Position numbers and translations under genes: made by a program. A stretch of 35,809 nucleotides of DNA from Mesotaenium endlicherianum (taxonomy: Eukaryota; Streptophyta; Zygnematophyceae; Zygnematales; Mesotaeniaceae). This document shows, one piece after another, positions 11,535 through 21,250 of this stretch; position 1 is the first letter of the stretch; each line of letters opens with the position of its first letter. The stretch spans positions 559,837 through 595,645 of the forward strand of contig WELA01013799.1 of the NCBI GenBank assembly GCA_009602735.1, written 5' to 3'. The notes beneath the pieces were generated by a model. The model ran no database searches, was not told where the DNA came from, and saw nothing but the letters and a program-made list of their open reading frames with translations.

Positions 11535-14500
11535 GAGGATGCTAGAGATAGTGAGTCGTCACTAGCTGCCCTCGTAGCAGGTATTATGGGTCCTGCTGAA
11601 CTGGATTCACTATGCATGCCTGACAACCAGATAAAGGAGACCATCAGCAATATAGACGTCCAGAGAGTGCACACTCTGGATGCTCTTGTTCCACCTGATG
11701 TCCAACATTTCTTTGCTACGTCAGGAGAACAATGCGAAAGTCAGGAAAAGACAGTCCCCCCTATCCTACTGCATTGCATGATTGCAGGTAGGAAGGTGAG
11801 GGCATTTGTTGACGGAGGGGCGTCACATACTTTTATCCACAAGGACTTAGTTAAGCGGCTAAGGCTGCCTACTGTCACCCAAGGGAATAGAAAAATATTC
11901 CTTGGAGATGCCTCAAGTATCCCGGGAGGAGTTATAACCAAGCCTATTGAGGTCCAGTTAGGTTCTGGCATTGCAGTTCTAACTGAAACGCTTACATTTG
12001 AGGTACTCAACACTGGCTTTTATGATCTCGTGCTAGGCAGGTCCTGGCTTAATAGACATCAAGCTGAAGTGTGTTGGAGCAGAGGTACAGTTAAAGTGAG
12101 AGGAGCCAGTGATGGGCAGACTGACTTGGCACCCACCAGTGCTCTTCCTCTTGTCCTGTGTGGATGGCAAATGAAGGAAAAGAAGAGGCTTCCAGAAGGA
12201 TGCAAGTTGCTGAATGCAATGGAGTTCGTCAAAAGCTGGAACCAGAAGGAAGACAGAATGTTCTGTCTGCTGCTAAGAGAGGTACCTCCTCAACCTGAAG
12301 AAGTGGTTGAGAAAAAGGTACACCCTCCGGAACACCCTACTGCTGCAAACATTGTTGCTCAGTACACGGATGTGTTTAATATGCCTCCAGGACTACCCCC
12401 TAAGCGGGAAGTAGATCATAGGATTGATTTATTACCTGGTAGCCAGCCACCCTGGCAACGCACGTATGGCTTGTCTTATTTGGAGAGTGAGGAGTTGAAA
12501 ACACAGATTGCAGAGCTGGAGGAAAATGGTTACATTTCTCCCAGTAAATCACCGTACGGCGCACCTATCCTATTTGTTAAGAAAAAGGATGGCAGTATGC
12601 GGATGTGTGTGGATTACAGAGCCCTGAACAGAATTACAGTAAAGAACAAGTATGCTTTACCCAGAATCGAGGACTTGCTTGATACCCTGTCTGGCGCTAA
12701 GGTGTTCAGTAAGATAGATCTCAAGAGTGGTTATCATCAAATCAGAATTGCTGAGGGGGATGAACACAAGACTGCTTTCCGCACACGTTATGGACACTAT
12801 GAGTTCAACGTGATGCCATTTGGACTGACTAATGCTCCTGCTACCTTTATGGGTGCTATGAATGACATTTTCAGACCTTATTTGGATAAGTTTGTGCAAG
12901 TTTTCCTGGATGATATTTTAATTTTCTCTAAAGATGAAGCTCAGCACACTGAACACTTAAAGAAAGTGCTGGACACTCTGCGGAAAAATCACTTGTATGC
13001 TAAAATGAGCAAGTGTGATTTCTTTAAGGAAAGTATTGAATTCTTAGGCCACGTTGTCAGTAAAGAGGGCATCAGTGTGGATCCTAAGAAAGTCCAGACC
13101 ATAAGGGACTGGCCAGTACCACAGTCTGTCTCTGAAGTTAGATCCTTCCTCGGGTTGGCTAACTACTATAGGAGATTTATTGAGAATTATTCCACAAAGG
13201 CCAGTAAACTGACTGACCTTACTAAGAAAGACATCGGGTATGTGTGGGGGGAAGAGCAGCAGGCTGCCTTCCAGACCCTTAAAGATGCCCTTTGTTCTGC
13301 CCCAGTGCTAGCCGTGTATGACCCCAGCAAACCGGTGCAGGTGGTTACTGATGCCTCTGATTTTGCCATGGGTGCTATTTTGTTGCAGCCTGCTGACAAA
13401 ACCACAAAGGATGGTAAGGTACGGCAGGAGTGGCATCCTGTGTTGTATGAGTCTATGAAATTTAATCCAGCGGAGATTAATTACTCAGTGCATGATAAAG
13501 AGCTGCTAGCTATCATTCATGTACTCAAACAGTGGAGAGCATACTTACATGGTAAAGCTTTTAAGGTGATTACAGATCATCTAGCTCTGACCCACTTTCA
13601 GAAGAAGTCCAAGCTGTCGAGGAGGGAGAACCGCTGGAGCCAGATGCTGGAGCAGTTCCAAGTCCAGATCGACTACAAACCAGGGAAGTTGAATCCTGCT
13701 GATGCACTCTCTAGAAGACCTGACTTGCAAGAAAGGAACTTTAGTCAGCATGCTGTAGATAAAGTCCTGTGTGCACTCACTTCACTAAAGGTGAAAAAGT
13801 CCTTCCTTGAACAACTTAGGAAAGCCTACCTTTCTGACCCAACATTTGAGCCCAGCCCCACTACTGGTGTGTGTCGTGCTACTGCACTCGGGTATAAGCT
13901 CAAGGGAGGGGTCTGGGTGACTGAAACCACTTCAGGCAGGCTGAAGCTGGTCATTCCTAATAATTTGGAAATAAGGTCTCTCTTACTGAGTCAAGCTCAT
14001 GACAGTCTCCTGGGTGGACATTTGGGGCAGGCCAAAACTGTTGGCAAACTGGCAAAACATTATCATTGGGAGGGGTTACCCCGGGAGGTCTTGAAATATG
14101 TCAAGTCCTGTGACCAGTGTCAGAGAAATAAGTCTCGGCACACACCACCCGGAGGTCTCTTGCAACCGCTACCCATCCCAGCGGGACGCTGGGAAACTAT
14201 ATCCATGGACTGGAAGGTCACACTACCAAGAACTGCCAATGGGCATGATTCAATACTGGTAGTCGTGGATAAACTGACAAAAATGGTCATTTTTATCCCC
14301 ACAATTGTCAGAGTGACTGCACTCAAAACAACAAGACAGTTCTACAACCACGTAGTATGCCAACATGGGCTCCCTTCTAATATCATCTCAGACAGAGACT
14401 CAAAATTCACCTTTAAGTTCGGGAAAGCTTTAATGGGGTTAATGGGAGTCAAACAGCTGCTCAGCACAGCAAACCACCCTCAGACTGATGGGCAGACTGA

Positions 14501-15301
14501 AAGAACTAACTGAGTTCTGCAGGAGGTGCTGAGAGCATATATTAACCAAAAACAAGATAATTGGGATGACCTGTTGCCTCAAATTCAGTTTGCGGTCAAC
14601 AGTGCGGTGCACGCGTCAACGGGCAAAACTCCTTTTGAACTCAGCCTGGGTAGAGTCCCTAAGTCTCCTCTAGATGTGCTAGGGGAATCTTTAACTCACC
14701 CTGAAGGGATTGACAACCCGGTCTCCCTCCAGTTAACTCAGGAGTTTGCTGACACCCTGTCAGAAGTCCAACGAAACTTGCACAAGGCCCAAGAAAACCA
14801 ACAAAAATACGCTAATCAACACCGTCGGGAACTGACATTTTCCAAGGGGGATTTAGTCAAACTGCATTCTCAGCACCTGTACCTCCCTGGTGTGGTCACG
14901 AAAAAGCTTGGCCCTGTCTGGGTCGGTCCATATTCGGTGGTCCGTCGTGTCGGTCAGAATGCTTACAAACTGAACATGTCAGCTGTTACAAAGGTCACCC
15001 GGTCTTTAATGTCTCCTTCCTGGAAACATACATCAAAGGTGATATACTGTTCACAGGTCGGTTACCTGTCCAACCGGGACCGGTCCCCGCTGTCCGAGAC
15101 GGCGACCCTGAGGAATATGAGGTCGATGAGATTTTAGACGCTCGCTCGGTCCGTCGATCGTCTAAGTATGTCATGAAGTACCTCATCCGATGGAAGGGTT
15201 ACGATGCCTCTGGGGACACTTGGGAATTTAAAGATCAGCTGACCCATGCCACAGGGGCGTTGAAACGGTTCCACCTTCGGGCGGCTGGGGCACCTCCCTA
15301 A
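11500..15301 (+). pseudogene. pol: Element 1 Pol: protease, RT, RNase H, integrase, chromodomain (broken)
   Basis: The frame is open from 11471 and has no good ATG before 11586, which fits entry by -1 frameshift. Numbering from 11586: protease VDGGAS with Asp76 (DGG instead of the usual D-S/T-G); RT residues about 300-480 with [21 protein letters not shown] and the catalytic FLDD at 440-443; RNase H with D589, E639 and D664; integrase zinc finger H805, H812, C842, C845, then D875, D936 and E972. A TGA at 14511-14513 follows TERTN, where element 2 has CGA. The frame reopens, loses one base near 14985, and in the new frame encodes a chromodomain at about 15110-15235 (EYEVDEILDARS, YLIRWKGYDASGDTWEF) to the TAA at 15299-15301. 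A C-terminal chromodomain defines chromoviruses; it reads histone marks and steers integration. Confidence 0.93.
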
Positions 15302-15625
15302 CAGTCATTTCCGTTGACACGGGCTGGTGACAGGAGGTCCTGTCTCCATATAAGTTGGAGGGAGATGTGACAGTTAGTGACAGTTGTGACAGGCAGCCCA
15401 CCTTTAAAATTAAGTTGGAGGGAGTGGTAGTCTCTGATCACCATATTACCTACTCAACCTGCGCTCACACTCACTTGCTCTCCAACTCATTTTTTCCTTA
15501 TATTCGCTCACACCAGGTATTCCACTCTAGGAACTCTCCCGATCGCGTCCCTCTTCATCAAGGGCACTCAGTAGCGGCAAAATATCATGACTTCACTAAC
15601 TGCATTGTGTTTATGATTGAGCAGG
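15302..15625 (+). other. Pol-ORF3 spacer of element 1 with two PPT-like repeats
   Basis: No coding sequence is recognised. A short hairpin (GACAGGAGGTCCTGTC, 7-bp stem) is followed by TAAGTTGGAGGGA at 15351-15363 and again at 15411-15423, exactly 60 bases apart. GTGACA is repeated three times between them. The same 13-mer is the true polypurine tract before the 3' LTR. TTGAGCAG just before the ORF3 ATG would do as a splice acceptor, but no transcript evidence exists. Confidence 0.6.
15351..15423 (+). repeat. Duplicated polypurine-tract motif upstream of ORF3 (element 1)
   Basis: TAAGTTGGAGGGA occurs at 15351-15363 and 15411-15423. Both are identical to the polypurine tract at 17201-17213 beside the 3' LTR. 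The first is followed by GATGTGAC, which resembles the LTR start. Confidence 0.85.
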
Positions 15626-17129
15626 ATGACTCAAAAGTCGGAACTCAAGAGGAAGAGAAGGGCGGAAGAGGCACATGCAGAATACTTGCAATTCCGTGGA
15701 GACATCGAATCATCTTCCATCACCGCTCGGGAATCACAACGACTCCAACAACAGCGGGAGGCACAGAAGAAGAAGGAGGAGGAGGAACAGGCCAGACTGA
15801 GGCAGGAAGAAATGGACAGAAAAGCTGCAGAGGAGGCTAAGAAAGCAGAGGAGGAGAGGCAAGCTGAGGAGAAGCGGAAGCAGCAGGCTGAAGAAGAAGA
15901 ACAGAGGAGAATCAACAGCTACCGCTGCACGGTGCTGGGCAAGGGCTTTGGTCAGAGAGGCCAAGGCAATGGCCCAGGTGAACGGAGCAGGGGCTGTCTC
16001 GATTCCTGGTATCTGGGGGGCAGAGAGGGTCATCAGGATGATCCCCATGGACGCGGACAGCTTCAAGGACTCAACACCCCACAACAGGTTCAAGGCCATG
16101 TACAATGAGGTGGAGAGGAGGAGCTGGGAATTCTTGGCCAGAGAAACCAGTCAGCTGGACTTTGCAGGGCACTGGTACCCTTGTACTCTCAAAAAGACAG
16201 ACGCTGCCTTCTTCCAAAAGCCCACTGATTGGCGGTGGATGACCATCAACATGAGGGACCAGCAGAATGACAGGGCGACGGATGAGGATTTCCTGACAGA
16301 CCTAAACGGGAACATAGTATTGCCCCCTCACATTGCGGCTTGGGACCCAAGATTGGATGGAGTCAGAGACGGCATGAGCCAAGAGATGCGGGGGGACAGA
16401 AGCAGGGCCCGAGATTCATTCTCCAAAGGGAAGCACGCTTATGCCAAATGGGCAAGTAAGCAGGGGGAAAAGGACCTCTATGCGGTCCGGACTCAGCAGC
16501 CCCCACCAGCACCCAAAAGGGGAAGGTCAGTAGGATATTCTTTTTCTCGGGAAGAGCTGGAGCAGCGGACAGAGGAGACCCCAGAAGTCTCAGAGGAACC
16601 CGGGGACGGCGAGGAGGCGGAGTCGGAGGAAGACGAGGAGGAAGGCGAGGAGGAGGACACTAGCCCCGCCGTGATCCTGACACCTGCCACATCCCCTGTA
16701 AGGGAGAAGACGGGGTGGGCCCCGCCGCAACTCGCTCAAGAGGAGGATATCACTTGGCTGGGGACTGCCAGAGGACAGACCCCATCTCCAAGCAAGGAGA
16801 CCCAGTCAGACAGGGCAAACAGGAGGGCTGCTCGGGAGATAGCCAGAGGCCTGCCAGCATCTCTCTCGCAGAGAGGGCATGTACCCTTGGCTCATGTCAT
16901 GCAACATCCTTCCGGGATGCCGGTATACGTACCTGTCAGTTTGAGGGCTGCCCAGGAGAAGGCTGCCTCCCTTTAGTTACAGACTGTGCAGGAGGAAACA
17001 GCCCAGTTACTGCGTTCTCCGCCGGGCCCTTACACGGAACCCCCTTCTCTGACAGGCTTCAGAAGACCCCAAGACAGGAGGAGGTCTGGCTCCCCTGAGC
17101 ATAGGGCCTCAGGGACATCTCTCTCCTAA
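15626..17129 (+). pseudogene. Element 1 ORF3, unknown coiled-coil/acidic protein (broken)
   Basis: An additional ORF between pol and the 3' LTR. It starts at ATG 15626 (MTQKSELKRKRR). The N-terminal 95 residues are a highly charged Glu/Lys/Gln/Arg helix, probably a coiled coil. A 164-bp deletion at about 15949, seen against element 2, shifts the frame. The second part (from about 15950) has a Trp-containing globular section (HWYPCTLKKTD, DWRWMTINMRDQQNDRA), a basic PPAPKRGRS motif, an acidic run of Glu/Asp/Ser (about 16590-16665) and a Pro/Ser/Arg-rich tail. CAG has become TAG at 16974-16976; the frame then continues to TAA 17127-17129. I see no signal peptide or membrane segment, so an envelope role is not supported. 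I do not recognise the family. Confidence 0.7.
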
Positions 17130-17200
17130 GGGCAGCAGGCTGGGGATAAGAAGGATAGCACGCTGTTATGAGTGATAGTGTTGTCGAGGCGACAACATGA

Positions 17201-17214
17201 TAAGTTGGAGGGAT
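17201..17214 (+). promoter_or_regulatory. Polypurine tract of element 1
   Basis: TAAGTTGGAGGGAT directly precedes the 3' LTR (TGTGATG). This is the usual site for priming plus-strand DNA synthesis. Confidence 0.85.
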
Positions 17215-17933
17215 TGTGATGAATCACTATACTGGTTGATATAATATTCATTTAAATAATTTAGCTAAATATGTTCAGCATGCTGAACTCTAGTTAACCA
17301 TCAGTCTGCTGGACTTTATACTTAATATCAGTTAATGACTTGGCCGGAAGTAGCAGGCTGAGGTCACCTTAAGTCAGCTTGCTGACACATTCTTTGACAG
17401 CCAGCTGACTTCCGTACTCGGTAGCAGCGAACTGCCTCGATATGCATCTAAGTGTGGTATGCTAGATGAATGGCCAAATGACATCCCTATGATGGATGGC
17501 GATTCGGGATGATGGGAGATGGCGGTGGATTTGGTTAACCGAGGTCCTACCAACGTGGTTAACTCCCGGGTAGGCGGTGCCATCGCACTGACCGTTGAAC
17601 AGTAAACTCATTCCATGTACATACGCTAGACATTGCTCTCGAGTTCAGCATTCGGAAACGAGGCCAACTCTCTTGTACAGCTTACTGAGAGAGATCTGAA
17701 TCCAAGGCGAGAAGCCATTGATACGCACTGTCTTCTAACCTTGCTTATGTATGAGTTTACTGATTTGCATTATTGATGCTAGTTTACTCTCATTTGACTT
17801 ACGAGTATTATTCACTGCTAGTGTGTTGTCCTTTGCCGTTACACCATGTAACGGAAATACCATAAAGATTACTTGCTGATATGAAGATGTTTATTAATTG
17901 TTAATCGCCTATTTGGTAAGTCGAATCATTTCA
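17215..17933 (+). repeat. 3' LTR of element 1 (LTR B)
   Basis: 719 bp, TGTGATGAATCAC to ATCATTTCA, followed by TSD TTGAC. It shares diagnostic bases with LTR D of element 2 (TTGATATAATATT, GACTTGGCCGGAAGTAGCAGG) and differs from LTRs C and E. Confidence 0.95.
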
Positions 17934-18449
17934 TTGACATGGCTTCTTCGTCTGTGCTCCAAATGGAACACACTAGGACGTTGCGGAAAGGTCTCATCAA
18001 GATGCGTTTGTTACCGTTAAGTTTGCTCAATTTGGAGAAGTGTTGACAGAGTTATGCCTTTCGCCATTGTGAGGTCACATAGCGGACAGATTCCATGGTT
18101 TTGCACCTAAGTCAATGGGATGTGTTTTAGCTACATTATGGTCATTTGAATGAGAGTGCCTTTGCTATTCAGTCCTTTGATGTTGTGTATGTGCTTATAC
18201 ATGCTTGTATGCGTGGTAGGCAAGAGGCCATGAGTTTCTAAAGGAGAAGCTCTTGTCCTCAAGTTCGCCTCTTTCTTGTGCCTTGAGTTAGTGTGCAACT
18301 GTGGCTCACAACGGTAAGTGAGTCGAGGGGTATAGATGAGTTCAATCTAAGGACAAAGATCGCACCCTTATTTAACACGCTTCCACCTATCTTTGATCTT
18401 ATATATTTAAATGAAATTTATTAATCTTGAATAAGCAAGATATATTTCA
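17934..18449 (+). mobile_element. Old diverged LTR, right part
   Basis: Continues the LTR split by element 1. It ends in TATATTTCA directly before a primer-site sequence, the same arrangement as in the young family. With 8720-9459 the old LTR would be about 1.25 kb. No open frame or domain is seen inside. Confidence 0.55.
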
Positions 18450-18465
18450 GTGGTATCGGAGCTAA
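18450..18465 (+). promoter_or_regulatory. Primer-binding site of the old element
   Basis: GTGGTATCGGAGCTAAG follows the LTR terminus. TGGTATCGGAGC differs at one base from the usual plant LTR-element site TGGTATCAGAGC, which is complementary to the initiator tRNA-Met 3' end. Confidence 0.7.
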
Positions 18466-18943
18466 GTCCTTTCTTGAATGTCCGTGCTTGTCTTCTTTAT
18501 CTCATGAGGTAAGTGTGTGAGGCTTACTTGTGTGGTAGGATGAGTCTAGGTGGAGCTTGGGAAGTGTATGATGTAGAGCATTGCAAATCTTGTCCAGGAT
18601 CCTTCCACTTGCTCATCTAGTGTGTCTCTTGGCTCAATGTACTGTGCGGCATACTAACTTGACTTTCCTAGCCTCTTGTGTACAGATCCACGCAATGAGA
18701 AGCCTAAAGTGGAGGGTTGATGGAAGAGATGTATGTAAGCATTGAGGGCAGCCTCAAGGGAGTTGCACCATAGCAAGCTGGATATGCCTCATTTACCTCA
18801 CTTAATCATAGTTGTTGTGTGTTGTTACATGCAACACGCGGCTAGTATAGAGAGGGGTGTGCACTCCAGCTGTGCTAGGGAACTTGTTAGTCTGTTGTGT
18901 CATCCCTTAGGGTTTTAGCCAAAACTAGCCGAACCTAGCCGAA
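18466..18943 (+). other. Leader and remnant of the old retroelement, possibly non-autonomous
   Basis: No coding sequence is recognised. AAAGTGGAGGG followed by TTGATGG (18706-18723) looks like a polypurine tract beside an LTR start. That would leave an internal region of only about 260 bp, as in TRIM-like elements. What follows is not obviously homologous to the 8720 LTR start, so this is tentative. The region ends in GCCGAACCTAGCCGAACTAGC repeats at the edge of the GC-rich segment. Confidence 0.3.
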
Positions 18944-20852
18944 CTAGCTGGAACCTGGCGCTGGCGCGCTCGGCGCCGGCTTTGGTCCTCCTGCAGCTGG
19001 TGCCTCGGCAAACGCTGGCGCCGCCGCTGGAGCGGGTGCGGATGCCAGCGCAGCTTCGGGCGCAGACGCCTTTGCTGCTGGCGCGAACGCCGGAGCTGGC
19101 ACAGGCTTGGCTACTGGCAGGCTGACAAGTGGCGCTTTAGGAGCGACTCTGGGCCTGCCAGGTCGCGTCACCCGACCGGGGCCAGTGTCGGTATCGGCTG
19201 CCCTAGGCAAGGCACGTGGCGCTCTCCAGGTAGCGCGCGCGCTCGCCGGGACCCTCGCCACGCTTATCGCGCAGTCCCAAGGGTTTTGTGCGCAACCAGG
19301 GTTTAAGCTCTGGCTGTGCGCAGCCGTGTGCGTGCTGTCGCAGCTCCGAACGGAGATGCAACCGCACAGCGCGATCGGAGATGTCGCCCCCTGTTTCGGG
19401 ATGACAGTCGCGGCCGCCAAATCTGCGCTGGCTGGGCCAGACTGCGTGCGTGTGCCAAATGGCAGCACGGGTGCGCAGCTGCTGTACGTAGCTGCTGACG
19501 TGGCTGCCGTGAGGTGGTCGCGTGGCTGGCTGCTGAGCGGGCCCCGCAATGCGGTGCGCGGCGTGTGCGGGCGTGGGCAGACATGCGCAGGTGTGCCGCT
19601 GCCGTCGGGCAAGGTCTCGCCAGCCGTGCACGCGTCAGGTGCGACGGCTGCTGGCGCGGCTGCCAGGACTGGCGCAGGTGCGGTTGCTGGGGGGCTGCCA
19701 AGTGGCGCCTCCCAATTGCTCCTGGGGTTGCGGGGGCTGGCGTCCGGTCCAACATCCAGGTCGGTGTCGGCTGCCTCGGACGCCGCTCGCGACGCCCTCC
19801 CCCCGATGCGTGCGTACGCCGAAGCCCCCGTAGCGCAACTTGCATCAACGCGGGGGTTTTGTGCGCAGCCAGGGTTTAAGCCCTGGCTTTGCGCAACCGT
19901 GAACGTGCCATCGGCGCTCCGCACGGCAATCTGGCCGCACAGCGCAATCAGAGATGCCCCCCCCCTGACTGGGAATGGCGATCGCGGCCGCCGAATCTGC
20001 GCTGGCCATGCCGGGCTGCGTGCGCGCGCCACGTGGAAGGACGTGTGCGCAGCTGGCGTGCGCAGTTGCTGCTGTGGCTGCTGAGCTGCGATCTTGTAGC
20101 TGGCTGCCCGGCAAGCCTCGCGCCGCCATGTGCGGTGTGAGCGGACGCGTGAGAGCGCAAGTGTGCGCGTGGCTGCCGACAAGAGCGGCCTGGCCTGCCG
20201 GACACNTGCGCAGATCTGCGCACGGAATGGCGACGCATACGGCAAGGGGCGCGGCAGCCGTGTGTGCTGCAGACATGCCACTCAGCTGGCAAGTGCGCCC
20301 TGTCGCGACAGCTGCCAATACGCAGACTACAGGCAGCATTGCTGGCGTCAGCAGGGCGGCACAGACCAGAGGGGCTGCTGGAGCCTGCGACTGTGCTGGT
20401 GTGTGTGCCGGACCGTCGAGGGGCGCGTCGGGAGCTGCGACGGATATCGGCGCAGTGTGCGCAGGTCTGGCAGGTCCGTTTGCGCAGACGTCTGCGGTGC
20501 TGGTCGCCATAGCTCTGTCGAGAGGCGAGCGCGTGCGAGGCTGCAGCGCTGCTGTAGCGCCAGGTGCCAGCCTCTGGGGCTGCCACGTGCCAGCATTGTG
20601 ACTGTGCGCAGGAGCTGCGCAGACGCTAGCTGCCGATTTGGAGCGTCGGACGACGGAAGGCGTGCGAAGAAGGCTCCGCATGCGTCGTAACTGTCGACGG
20701 CGACGAGAACAAGGAGTCTGGCGATCTCCGTATTGGCCTCCACGAGGGCGTCACTGACGTCGTCGAAACTGTAGTAATCAACTCCGGGAGTCAATGCGGC
20801 GTCCATCGTGGCCGTGGCTGCCATCATTGAGGGACGTCCACCAGTGCGAGGG
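18944..20852 (-). pseudogene. GC-rich Ala/Pro-rich repetitive coding remnant downstream of minus-strand gag
   Basis: On the minus strand this segment follows the gag zinc knuckles. One frame is open for 445 codons (20281 down to the TAG at 18944-18946) and contains an in-frame repeat: SQGLNPGCAQNP and SQSLNPGCAQNP lie 191 codons apart, each followed by a similar Ala/Arg-rich block. The C-terminal end is almost only Ala, Pro, Ser and Glu. Closer to gag, another frame (about 20680-20850) reads PGVDYYSFDDVSDALVEANT, which I do not recognise. High GC keeps several frames open, so coding status is uncertain. An N lies at 20206. Composition is unlike both flanks, which points to a different source element. 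Confidence 0.4.
18957..20110. repeat. Diverged tandem repeat, period about 573 bp, two units
   Basis: Landmarks recur at a constant offset: TTTTGTGCGCA-CCAGGGTTTAAG at 19284 and 19857, AAGTGGCGC at about 19129 and 19702, and GTCGGTATCGGCTGCC/GTCGGTGTCGGCTGCC at about 19187 and 19763. The period is a multiple of three (191 codons), so a repeat-containing frame stays open on the minus strand. Confidence 0.75.
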
Positions 20853-21250
20853 TTACGCATGCCCCCAAAGTCCTGCTGCGGGCGCAGGGTCGTCCCGAGC
20901 GCGTCCGTTCTCGACGTCGCGCTTCTTCTGCAGGCATACGATCTGCAGGTGGCCGGCCTTGCCACAGTAGGTACAGCCATCGGGCTTGCCATTTTGCGCA
21001 ATAGTGCAGTTCTGGCGAGAGTGGCCCGTCTTCCCGCAAGACCAACAGGGGTCGCTCGTCGTGGCGGCCATGGAAATGTGGCCACGCGGAGCCCCGCGCT
21101 GCTGGGTCTGCTGGGACAACTGAGAGCGCTGGGGCTGCTGCTGCTGCTGGGGCTGGCGAGCCAGAGCTGGGCGCATCGTCGTGGATGGCAGCACCGAAGA
21201 CTCTTGGCGTACGCTCGTGGATGCGAGGCCTACACGGTCGCTAATGTTGC
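20853..21250 (-). pseudogene. gag: Gag C-terminal part with two CCHC zinc knuckles (second retroelement family)
   Basis: Minus-strand frame from 21250 down to a TAA at 20853-20855. It opens with ISDRVGLASTSVRQ, then a Gln-rich linker (LARQPQQQQQPQRSQ), then two nucleocapsid zinc knuckles, CWSCGKTGHSRQNC and CTYCGKAGHLQIVC, then a short tail. It is the continuation of the gag fragment at 31780-32128 and was split by element 2. The 5-bp duplication GTTGC (GCAAC on this strand) lies at the break and both parts are in the same codon phase. Two zinc knuckles and a distinct capsid sequence separate this family from elements 1 and 2. Confidence 0.85.

Larger units (their letters stand above)
9460..17933 (+). 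mobile_element. Element 1: Ty3/gypsy chromovirus with extra third ORF, TSD TTGAC
   Basis: A complete LTR retrotransposon of 8474 bp flanked by the exact 5-bp duplication TTGAC (9455-9459 and 17934-17938). Order: 5' LTR, damaged primer site, gag, pol with chromodomain, third ORF, polypurine tract, 3' LTR. LTRs start with TG and end with CA. In intact copies the 11 terminal bases form near-perfect inverted repeats (TGTAATGAATC and GATTCATTTCA). Defects visible by comparison with element 2: 169 bp missing from the 5' LTR, part of the primer site lost, a TGA after the integrase catalytic Glu at 14511-14513, one base lost near 14985, 164 bp lost at about 15949, and a TAG at 16974-16976. It cannot be autonomous. 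Confidence 0.95.

Noticed and set aside
11585..11588. ATG at 11586 as the real pol start
   Set aside because: The pol frame is open upstream into the gag overlap and a complete frameshift signal is there, so the ATG is probably internal.
15626..17129. ORF3 as an envelope gene
   Set aside because: The position fits, but there is no signal peptide, transmembrane helix or cysteine pattern. The protein is charged and acidic throughout.
19107..20690. Long plus-strand frames in the GC-rich segment
   Set aside because: They are open mainly because of high GC. The zinc-knuckle gag that anchors the region is on the minus strand.
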